Below, piece by piece: positions 30,945 through 40,322 of a DNA stretch of 64,000 nt. Source of the DNA: Haemaphysalis longicornis. Taxonomy: Eukaryota > Arthropoda > Arachnida > Ixodida > Ixodidae. The notes under the pieces are model-generated. The model had not been told where the DNA came from. It saw only the letters and a list, made by a program, of their open reading frames with translations, and did not search any database. Position 1 is the stretch's first letter. Each line of letters begins with the position of its first letter. The DNA lies in assembly GCA_013339765.2 (NCBI GenBank), contig CM023452.1, positions 154,608,806-154,672,805 of the forward strand. The letters run 5' to 3'. A program made the translations under genes and the position numbers.

Positions 30945-33900
30945 TATCGTCTGTTTCTTTCCGTGTAAGTGTACAATGGGGTGCCGGCAGTGTGCGCCTG
31001 TCCTCCCTGTACATCTCTGTTATCGCTTTGAAGCTAGTGACGGGAGTCGGGTCGTCTTCTCCTCCACTCGCTTCCTCTTGTGCCCGGCGTGCCATCTCTC
31101 GGGCGTAGTAGTCGGCAATTGTGTTCCGATTAATGAGGAGTGAGGGGGTGTCCATACGATCTCACTACCCTTTCTGGTGGCTCTCTCTTATTCATAATGT
31201 TGCTGCCAAGGAGGAGATCGTGCCCTTCCGGTAGCTGCTGTAGGCCTTCTTGCTGTCAGTGCCCACGCCCTCGACGCCGGGTTGAAGCAGCGCTAGTGCC
31301 ATGGCCACTTCTTCCGCTGTGGTTGGGTCTCGTGTCCTCGTGATGCCGTGGTAATTAGCTGTTTCGAGACGTTACGGCCACTGCTGCTCTGTCGCTTCCC
31401 TGTAGTAGGGATGCGTCCGTGTACAAGACGTGAGGGTTGTCGCCGAATCTCCTCTCCAGAGCTGTTTCGCGCTTTCTTTTCCCCTCGTCCTCTCCCGGCG
31501 TCATATTACGGGGAAAGGGGCTTCGACGTGATTTTTGCTCGCCAGTGTTCTGGTATGAGGCCCGGTGTTGGCATCAGCTCGATCTTCCATCCTATCTTCT
31601 GGAGGACCCTTCTGCCGTGTTCGGTGACTGAGTCGCATCCTCTGGTTGGACAGGTGGGCTTCCACAAGCTCGTCCACGGTGTTGTGGACTCCCATTTCAT
31701 GCAGCCGTTTGGTGGACGTGTAGATGGGGAGTCCCAGGGCTTGCTTCGTTGCCTTTCTTATGAGTATGTCTAGTCCTTCCCTCTGTGTCTTCGTTAGTTG
31801 CAGGTACAGTGCTGAATAGGTGATTCGCGAGATGACGAAAGCCTAAACAAGGCGGATTGCGTCGTCTTCTTTGATGCCCGATTCCTGTTGGCTACCCGTC
31901 TCAGCATCCCAGTACCTGTTCCGTGTGGTTCTGATCTTGGCAAGGGCTGCGTCCGCTTTACCGTGGGTCCTCAGTATGAGCCCCAGTATACGGCATTGTT
32001 GGGTGGGCTTTATCTCGATTCCGTCTATTTGAACAGTGATTTGACTCCTGGTCTTCTTGTTAGCACCCGGGCTGAACTACTAAGAGCTCGGATTTTTGGG
32101 GGCGCAGCTCAGGCCGCACGACTTAGCGTACTCATGCACCGTCTTCGCTGCTTGCTGCAATGTTTCTTCTATCCACCCCTCAGACCCTGCTCTGTTCGTC
32201 CATACCGTGATATCGTCAGCGTAAAATGCATGGTCGATTCCTTCAATCTGTTCCAATAGTCGTGGCAAGGGCAGGAGAGCGAGATTGAACAGTAGAGGTG
32301 ACATCACCGATCCCTGGGGTGTACCGCGCTCGCCCAGTCTTATGGGGTCCGATTTGGTTCCTCCTATCGCCAATGTTGCCGTTCTGCCCGTTAGAAAGTT
32401 TCTGACATATGGAAGGTCCTGCCTCCGCATCTCGTTGTGTTAAGGTTCCGTAACACGCTGGCGTGGGTTACGTTATCAAACGCTCCCTTGAGATCTAAAG
32501 CTAGGATGGCCCTTGGTCCGGTTCCCCGTAGCTTGTTTGACCACCAGCTCGTGCAGCTGGATCATGATGTCCTGTGTTCCGAGATGTTTTCGAACCCGTA
32601 CATGGTGGCCGGAATTTGTCTCGTGGCCTCGAGATGTTGTTGGAGTCGTCGCAAGACCATGCGTTCCATTACCTTGCCGACGCAGGATGTCAGCGATATC
32701 GGCCTAAGGTTGTCCACCGACGGGGGTTTCCCAGGTTTCGGTATAAATCTAACTTCAGCTTCTTTCCATTCGTCCGGCAACGTCGAGGTCTTCCAGGCAG
32801 TATTGATATACTGTAAGAGTTCGTTTGCTGTTTTACCACACATGTTAGCTAGGAGCTTATACGTAATGTTGTCCGTGCCGGGGGCGCTTTTCTTGTTGCT
32901 GTCGTCGATAGCCGCCCATAACTCTGCTATAGTGAATGGGCGATCTAACTCTTCGATTTCGGGTCCCTCGTATTCCTCAGGTGGGGGGTGAATTCCTTTC
33001 TCGGTTTGCAAGTACTTCTTTTTAAGTGCTTTCAGGAGTTTACGTTCCCTGCCTTTATACGTGTTTAGTACCTTGGTCAAGTTTCGATTCGTTGTTGTTT
33101 TACTTTGCGTTGGGTCAATTAGATGTCTGAGTAGCTTCCACGTTTTACCGGTAGATAATTGTCCTTGAAGGCCCTCACACAATCTTGTGCCATTTTTCTC
33201 GGCATAGCTTGGCGGCATATTCTGCTTATCTGTTTGTTTAGTAGCGCAAATGCGTCGTGCCAGCTTTCTAGTTCCGTCGTTGACGCTTCCACCTGAGCAT
33301 GTCAGCGAGTGTCTGGCTGCCACATGTTGGAAAGCTTGGCGGTCGAACGAACGGTGTGTCTGTTGTTGTTGTTATGATCTCCTGTGTAAATTTGCGAAGT
33401 GCTTCCCGTTGTCTTTTGGCCCATTCCGCATATGGCTCTATGGGATGTTCGGCTTCTGCCTCCACTTCTTCTTGTGTGGCGCAACGCTCCTGGGTATGTT
33501 TCCTCATCTTGTCCCAATCTGTGACTCTTGCTTTTCCTAGCTCTGCTTTGTATTTGGGTCCGTGTATATCGATGTTAATGATCTTGTGGTCGGAGCCTAG
33601 GTCGACGTCGTCACACTTCCATTCCATCTCGAGCGTTCCCGACCTCCATGTTAGGTCTGGCGTAGTGTCATTGGTGACACTGTTGCCGTTCGAGTTGGCA
33701 CTCCGGGTTCGTTGAGAAGTGTGAGGTTATGCTTCTCCATCGCCTGTATAAGAGCTTTGCCCCTCTTGGACGCGAGCTTGTAACCCCACATCGGGTGTGG
33801 TGCATTGAAATCACCTAGGACTAGGAGCGGGTCTGTCTTTCGCTAGGTGCTTCGCGTCCCCCACTATTGCATCAAAGTCGTATGGATGCTTAGCACCCGG

Positions 33901-34299
33901 TCTGCAGTAGATGTTCAGTATAAATATGTTTCTTGTGCTTCCTATGTCTCTTGCGTGTATCTCCACGAGTGTGTGATCACATCCGTGTTGTGCCGTGATG
34001 TGTTGCGTTGCCGCCACGGTGTTTCGTACGAGGATTGCTGTGCTCTTCTCTGTTGGGTCCGTATATGTTATATATCCTGGCAAACGTGGCTTTACTTTTG
34101 TTTCCTGTAATGTTATGATGACTGGTTGTCGACACTTGTCTTGTCCTCCGATGTGCAAGATGAGTTCCATGTCTTTGGCTCTAAAACTCCTGCAGTTCCA
34201 TTGATAGACAATAGAGACTTCCTTGTTGTCTTTCCGTTTCCGTTGCCGCTTACTGTCGGGATTCAATGCCATCTTTTTGACTGACGTCTATGCGACCTC

Positions 34300-36166
34300 G
34301 CCTCTTTGCGATGGTCTCTTTCAGTCTTTCAGCCCTCTCCTCTTGAGAGACCCGTACCGGTTGCGAACTTCCATAGCGCTTACTCTGGCCGCAAGGCGAT
34401 CGTGCTTGACCTCCAGCGTGGTGATACGGTCTTCCAACCTGCCTAATGCTGCCAGAATGGCCGCCTCACCTGGTGTTATTTGCGCCTGCTCATCTGCCTT
34501 CTATTAATGGTTTGTTGATGGTTTATATTCTGTGGGCTTCTTCTGCTTCCATCTCTTGCGTTTCTGTATTCTGTGTTGTCTTGGGGAGTGCCGAAGACGG
34601 CGACATCTTCCTCGGCATTTTACCGTGGTCCCTCACACGTGGTAGCTACTGGTGTTTCTCGCATCCTTGTGTCTTTTTCTGCTGCGTGTTACCTGTAATT
34701 TTCTCTAATCTGCTCATTAACTCATGGATTTGCGCATTTTGTCTTTCAATGATGTTCTTTAACTCTGTTACCAGTGCGCTTTCACTTTGTGTAACATGTG
34801 AGGGGGTGGGGGGAAAGGGGGTTCAGGGGTTAGAGCTTTGGGAGACTCATTGGCCCAGCCCACCTTTGTATGGGTGTTCCCGCGCTGGTCTCCAGGGCCG
34901 CCCCTAGATCTCGAACGTCCTCGTTGTATCCCGTTCTCCGCTCCGTCGACGAGCCCGGCTCCGCTCCGCGCAGCCGACGCCGCCCGTCCAGCTGTCTCCC
35001 AGCGTCGGTTCCCGGCCTGCGCTGCTGGCCTCGACGGGGAGCGCCCCTTGCGGCCACTTACGCCGCTCCGTCTTCTGGATTGCGGCCCCCGGCTGACGCT
35101 GCGCTCTCGCCGCAACGGTGGGAAATCCTCGCCAAATTCTTTCTGTTCTTGTTCTTGTTGTTGTCGTCGTTCCCATTGTCGCCTTCGCACCACGTACGGG
35201 GTCTTGAAACGATTGGTGCACTCTTGGCCGCCTGTAACGTGCTGGCCGCCGCATAGCTGACACTTCGGCTTGCAGAGTGTTGCGTGGTCTTCGTCAGGGT
35301 TTGGCTGTCCGCACCCGATACAGATTCTTGTGTCGGGGAAGGGGCAGACGTCACCCCGGTGCCCGACCTTCCCGCACTGTCTGCATACGTCGCGGTGTTT
35401 GCGATACAGGACGCACCGCATCAACATAGGGCCGTATTTAAACATAGTTCGGTACCCTCGTCCCGTCGAACAGTACAATCACCGCAGACGTCTCTCCAAT
35501 GCGGTGCGCCTGCAGCGCGGTGGGGTTGGTCTCATTTACAATGTTGTCGTTGATCTCCTCGTCCGTATGGGCGGCATCAACTCCTCTGATCACGCCTTTT
35601 GCTGTTCCTTCTGCTGCTGCTCTGTATGTCCATATTGGGTGTGTTGTCTCCCCCACTGTGAGGTTACGCATTCTGTTGTAACGCTCGGCTCGCTGTTCAC
35701 TTGGCGTGCTTATTACGATGATGTTTTGAGCGGGGTTTGGGCAGATCGTGTCCATCCTTGCTTCTTCCTTGCTAATTTGGGCTGCCGCAACGACCGCCGC
35801 CATCAATGCCGTAGCTCCAGTACGAGCGACATTTAAGCCGCCACGTGGTCGGATGATGATTTTGGTCTCTTCGCGCGGCATTGGCGGCATACGTGCTGCC
35901 TTCGTTATTCTCGCTGTCACCCTCTTCGCGTAATTGACCCGCTCCCTCGGTCTGGATTGATGTTCAGACGACGAAACGGACTCACAGGCTTTCAGCTCGG
36001 TACCGAGGCGCTTGGTGCGTCTGCTGTGGGCCGTCCATCCCGCCGTATCGTTAGGCACAAAGTCCTCACCAGGCACCTCCACACACATTCGTCCTCCGTG
36101 GTTCCCAAGTTGCAACCCATTCACAGATGTTGTCGCACTCACTTCCATATCTGTCGTTGAGTCCAT
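34300..36166 (-). pseudogene. I-like LINE ORF1, nucleic-acid-binding protein
   Basis: A minus-strand ATG at 36166 opens a 242-codon frame (start MDSTTDMEVSATTSVNG), then a frame change near 35450-35478 leads into a second 230-codon frame. That part has three zinc knuckles near 35390-35230: CRQCGKVGHRGDVC, CIGCGQPNPDEDHATLC and CQLCGGQHVTGGQEC. An RS-rich basic region (35100-34900) follows and, after another frame change, a helical end with ERQNAQIHELMSRLEKI near 34720. The protein would coat the LINE RNA. RS-rich segments followed by a coiled coil are common in tick I-like ORF1, by my reading, but the region is not conserved enough to prove function. Confidence 0.8.
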
Positions 36167-36702
36167 GCTGCACCGCTGAAGGCTGGCCGCAAGGGCCGGT
36201 AGCCGCCCGCGGCCGAATCCGGCCGACCACGCTAAGCCTAGGCGTCGCAGGCGATGCGGAAAAAGTCCGGTAAATCACCAAATTCGATGTCTTCCGTGCC
36301 AAATCCGGTATCAAATTGCAGCGGATGGTATTCTGCAACTCGTGGTACTCGTGAATTCAACACAGCCTGAAAATTCCGGCGGAATAAAGCATTTCCTCGG
36401 GAGCCGAGGTGAAACACATCTGCACCCTTCGTCGTCGTCGTCTTCCTCCCCGGACAACAGAGACGCCACTTTTTGGCAGGCACAGTGACATTGATGCTTC
36501 CGCCCTAATAGTTGTAGACCCACTTCCCGCTGTAATTTCCAATATAACTTCCAATGTGAAGCAAACTTCAAATACCTACCAGCAAAAGATCAGTCTCTTC
36601 CGAAATCGTCGTAGCGTAATGCACCGTCTACGGTACAGAGATTAAGGCATTGCAATACTATAACCTGTCAGTATGAGAGTGTGAAGACAGGCTAGTTGGT
36701 TC

Positions 36703-36825
36703 ACACTGACAGGCAAAGAACAGCGCAAAGAAACGGCACGGAAGACGAGAAAGAGACGAGAAAGAGAAAGAGCCCGTGTTTGTCTCTTTTTCGTCTTCCG
36801 TGCCGTTTCTTTGCGCTGTTTTTTG
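36703..36825. repeat. Inverted-repeat hairpin of about 50-bp arms
   Basis: The left arm 36703-36757 contains AGCGCAAAGAAACGGCACGG and AAGACGAGAAAGAGAC. The right arm 36781-36825 is its complement with a few changes. The spacer is about 25 bp. It looks like a fold-back element. No coding function. Confidence 0.8.
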
Positions 36826-36829
36826 CCTT

Positions 36830-37597
36830 TCAGTATGGTTTGCGATAAATGTTACCAACGTATATCTGAAATCTATCGCCTTATAGGAACCTGCTCTACA
36901 CAATTTCTTACCTTGCTCCCCGAGACAGTTCCTCCCTATGGTACCTGTCACGAGGAACTTTTTTTCTTCTCATGCTTCTTTTTTGAGTGGTCGTCTCCAC
37001 TGCGCAGATACGGAAAAAAAGAAAACAGCAAGGTTTTATACCTACAAATGTGTTCGCATAATATACATCGTACAAAAATTAATAATGCTAGCCAAGTAGT
37101 CATACGGCAACCAGTTCTAAATTTATGTGCATAAAAGAATGCCGGTAACATTGCGTTCACGCCCTAGCTAATCGTAGCAAATTAGACGGAAAATTCAAAT
37201 TTCATTCATTTTATTTACCAAAAAAACAGAAATTCTGGCGGGATTCCTAGGCTAAAAGCTAAACGACCCGGCTATAATGACCGGATCATTTCTCGCAACG
37301 GTGGTAGGGAATTTGTTTGAACAGCACTCAATGAGCAAACAATTACCGACAGCTAGATGAAGATAATCATCATCATTCTTGGCGCGATAAAATTTATTAT
37401 CGAACGGAGTTCTGTATTTAGAGGCACGGGTTCCTGAACTCAGAGTCCGATTTCTCTTGCTGACGGGTCAAACCTCCGCATGTACGAAGCCCCCTCTGGA
37501 GCTGCCAACCCTGCATTTATTTGTGATCCGAGTTTATTTTTTAAATCTCCGCCGCCTAAACGTATTTCCCCCTAAGTGCTATTCGTTCAATCATGCC
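36830..37597. other. Intergenic, no feature
   Basis: About 770 bp, A+T-rich, without a recognisable gene or repeat. Confidence 0.5.
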
Positions 37598-37892
37598 TGG
37601 ATTGTATTTCTATTAAACCAACGCCGCCTGTATAATCATTGCCTAAAGCGTGAGAGAAAAATGGCCAAACAGACACTCTTCTGTTGCTCTCTCCTACCCT
37701 TCCCCCGCTCCGTAGCCTTCCAGCGTGCTTTCCTTCTAGCGTAGGCTTCCTGGATTGTATTTCTGTTAAGCCAACGCCGCCTGTATAATCATTGCCTAAC
37801 GCGTGAGAGAAAAATGGCCCAGCAGCCACTCTCCTGTTGCTCTCGCCTACCCTTCCCCGCTCAGTAGCCTTCCAGCGTGTTTTCGCGTCCCC
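37598..37892. repeat. 153-bp tandem duplication
   Basis: Unit 1 37598-37750 and unit 2 37751 to about 37892 share TGGATTGTATTTCT, CCAACGCCGCCTGTATAATC, GTGAGAGAAAAATGGCC and GTAGCCTTCCAGCGTG. They differ by about a dozen substitutions and small indels. No gene is seen in either. Confidence 0.85.
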
Positions 37893-38757
37893 CAGCCAGC
37901 GCCGCGTCTTGGAAACTATGCAAAATAGTTGAAAGTTTGTTTACCGTTCCCGAGGCGGCGCTCCTACGCCTTCTTGTTTTTCACCATGCCTGTCTGTCTT
38001 GGTCTGTCGCTGATAAAACCGCCTTTGCCACGAAGCAAAATCCCTTGTGCTACCGCAGGCTGATGCCGGCTTTGCGCGCTTATCTACTCGGATCACAGAC
38101 CCCGAAAAGTTCTGAGTGGGGCACCCCCCTCTCTCCCCTCCGCATTTCGGTCTTGTTTTGACCCCTCTGTTCGCACTCCGCATCGGCACGCACTTTTACA
38201 ATTGACGACTGTACTGCAGAAACGCCCGGACAGCGTGGCGGGAGCGTTTGATGCTTATCCTTTTGTTTTCTGTAATCTTCTGAAATTTGCGAGCACGTAA
38301 TATGTTTGGAAAGTAACGGTAGAAGTGAGCGCCTGAACAAAAAATGTGCCCGCAATTCCTTCTTCCCCTAAATCCTCCAGAGAGAAAAACAACATTAAAA
38401 TAATGGCTCCATCATACGAAAATATCGTTTTTTTCTCTTCCCTATTTGTCTACTGGACAATAATATGTTTTTACAGTATTTCAGTTCCGTCTCCGTCAGT
38501 TATCTTTGGAAAAATGCAGCAAGTATGAAGCGAGGACACGTTTAACGAGATCCCCAGTCCACCCCAGAACTATCACCGCGTCGCGGCTAAGACGTGAGCG
38601 AAACGGTTCTTGAAACCCAACAGGCAAGCTGTCAGAAACACGTCGTAGAAGTGGGTGCAGCGTTCGCGGCTCGCAAGCGGTGACGTAATTCGAGATGTCC
38701 GCCGGCGCGCGCCACATAGCGGATGAGTGACTGTACTAAGCGTCCCTACCCTTCCTA
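37893..38757. other. Intergenic, no feature
   Basis: About 860 bp with short open frames lacking motifs or splice signals. I see nothing else. Confidence 0.5.
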
Positions 38758-39890
38758 TTGAAAAGCGCGCGACGCGTTAGGCGATGTTTATACAGGTGGC
38801 GTTGGCTAAGCTATTTGACGTTATTCCGGTATCCTCGATTGAGCGAGAAACTGAGTTTTTCTTTCAAAACCCCATCCTTTCTGCAGCAAAACTTCTCCCA
38901 CGCTATTTTAGATGAATATTTATCCAATTATCCTGCTTCTTGAGTGATATATACTGATGCATCTGAAAATGGCGAGAAATCTGGAAGTAGTATTTTTTCA
39001 CAATCTGTAAATAGGAGTTTTTCACTACGAACAAACTGTTGTCCAGGTCCAGGGGGTTGGAGCTTTGTCAAGCTGCAGTATTGCAGCTTTTCTCCAACCC
39101 CCTGATGTACGTGTACATGAAATAAACTGAATCTGAATCTGAATTCCGGATTACACACCAATTTTTATAGCCGAAATTTTAGCAATAGCTCTCGCTCTAT
39201 GCAAAGTACTGCAACATGTATCAAAATCATCATATTATCCGATTAGATAGCAGTTATATCAGCATTAACTTCCTCTTCCGACTCTCCATTGTACCGCACA
39301 CTATTGCTTTTTGCTTTTTAGGCACGTGAAGGAGGTACGCTTGCTTTGGCTCCCTGGCCATACGGACATCAGGGGAAACGAGCTAGCGGACCATTTAGCA
39401 ACTCTCGCTGTCACAGCTCCCATTCAATGCGGAATTCCTAATCTGGCTCTAGGGGCATCTTCAAGATTACGACGTCATTGACATTTAGACGCTACTCGTT
39501 CATGCTCACTTTATCATTTGAAGAGTACCAACATTTAAAGTTCGGGTGGAATGTTCATTTTTGTTGTTCTCGGCAATGCGAGGTGACCTTCACCCAGCTG
39601 CGCTGCAGGATTCCAAGGCTTAATTTCTATCTGTTGAGATCAGGACTTTCACCTACGGAACTATATGTGTGGTGCCAGGTCCCTGAAACACTCGAGCATT
39701 TTTTTTTCGGCTGCCGCCGTTTCTCAGCAGCTAGACAACTGCATTTGCAGGACCAAATTGAGAATTTGGGGTTGACTTTATTGATTCCACTTATATTATC
39801 TATTGGCGCATCAAATTTGGCGTTTGCAAAAAGGGATATACATAATTGCATTCAAAATTTTCTTTCTGTTTCAGGTCGTTTGAATTGCTG
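38758..39890 (+). pseudogene. LINE RNase H and C-terminal zinc motif fragment
   Basis: The plus strand encodes VIYTDASENGEKSGSSIF near 38945 (RNase H first aspartate). After a small insertion it reads IFIAEILAIALALCK near 39155 (second acidic residue) and LLWLPGHTDIRGNELADHLA near 39340 (third block). A C-x-n-H-x-n-C-type end, WCQVPETLEHFFFGC, near 39670 and a final stop at 39889 follow. This order matches the 3' part of an I/R1-type ORF2. The reverse transcriptase is not preserved upstream. Stops and frame changes show a dead copy. Confidence 0.75.
39030..39143 (+). mobile_element. Short LINE 3' end nested in the RNase H fragment
   Basis: About 110 bp ending ATGAAATAAACTGAATCTGAA with (CTGAAT)n as tail. 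Within it a stem GGGGGTTGGAG/CTCCAACCCCC encloses the middle. It splits the RNase H frame between FSLRTN and the IPDYTPIFIAE block. Confidence 0.6.
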
Positions 39891-40035
39891 AAGGGAGCTA
39901 ATTAATGGGTAATTCTGGTTTTATTTATAACTAAGTTTCCTTTTACAGCCTCTTTCCGGAAATGATTTAGTATTTTGAAGTCCCCAGGTATTTCCAAAAC
40001 CGATTTAGCTCTGGCCAATCCCCCCTTGTGGTTAC

Positions 40036-40240
40036 TGCTGTGTTGTGTGATGTAGTTCTCTTCATGCCACCAGGTGGCGCACAATGCTAAGGTGGCCAAT
40101 TTCCACCATCATCATCAGCAACCGCAAGCCCGGTTATAAATATCGTGTCACAAGAATAAAGGTTCTCTTTTCCGTGGGTACGTGGTAGCGTCTGCGTCTC
40201 TCTGCCACGTGTGGTGACTCGGTGGGCGGCGGATACAACA
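40036..40240 (+). repeat. 5' LTR of the plus-strand gypsy element
   Basis: 205 bp. TTATAAATA near 40134 and AATAAAGG near 40157 could be the TATA box and polyadenylation signal. It differs from the 3' LTR mainly within its first 65 bases. The remaining 140 bases are nearly identical. Confidence 0.9.
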
Positions 40241-40322
40241 TAATGGCGACGAGGTAACCCTTTTCGGCTGCGGGCGGAACGCCACGTCACTACTCAAGTA
40301 CGGCATACTGCAATCTCCTTCA

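Larger units (their letters stand above)
28970..34272 (-). pseudogene. I-like LINE ORF2: endonuclease, reverse transcriptase, RNase H
   Basis: ORF2 starts with an ATG at 34272. Endonuclease: QWNCRSFRAKDMEL and ITLQETKVK, then FNAPHPMWGYKL near 33800 and LGSDHKIINIDI near 33590. Reverse transcriptase: KSAPGTDNITYKLL, LRPISLTSCVGKVMERMVLR, then after a frame change GERGTPQGSVMSPLLFNLAL and HAFYADDITVW near 32220 (YADD intact). RNase H: YTDASLLQGSDRAAVAV near 31420. Terminal zinc motif: CPFCRQEKGTLRHVIAEC near 29080, on the far side of the nested TTAA element. Several single-base frame changes and stops break it. The enzyme would nick DNA, copy the RNA and remove RNA. Confidence 0.85.
28810..36449 (-). 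mobile_element. I-like LINE, full-length, with 13-bp target duplication
   Basis: Minus-strand element with two open frames and a 283-bp 5' UTR. CCGGACAACAGAG occurs immediately outside both ends (28797-28809 and 36450-36462), which defines the element exactly. The 3' end has AATAAAG followed by (CTAT)n. ORF1 carries zinc knuckles. ORF2 has endonuclease, reverse transcriptase, RNase H and a terminal CCHC motif, the layout of the I superfamily. The element is interrupted by a TTAA-flanked insertion at 29177-30940. Without it the LINE is about 5.9 kb. Numerous single-base frame changes inactivate it. Confidence 0.9.

Noticed and set aside
36238..36571. Minus-strand frames as a THAP-like or other host exon
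   Set aside because: The 13-bp target duplication places 36240-36449 inside the LINE 5' UTR, so the frame crosses the element border and cannot be an old host exon.
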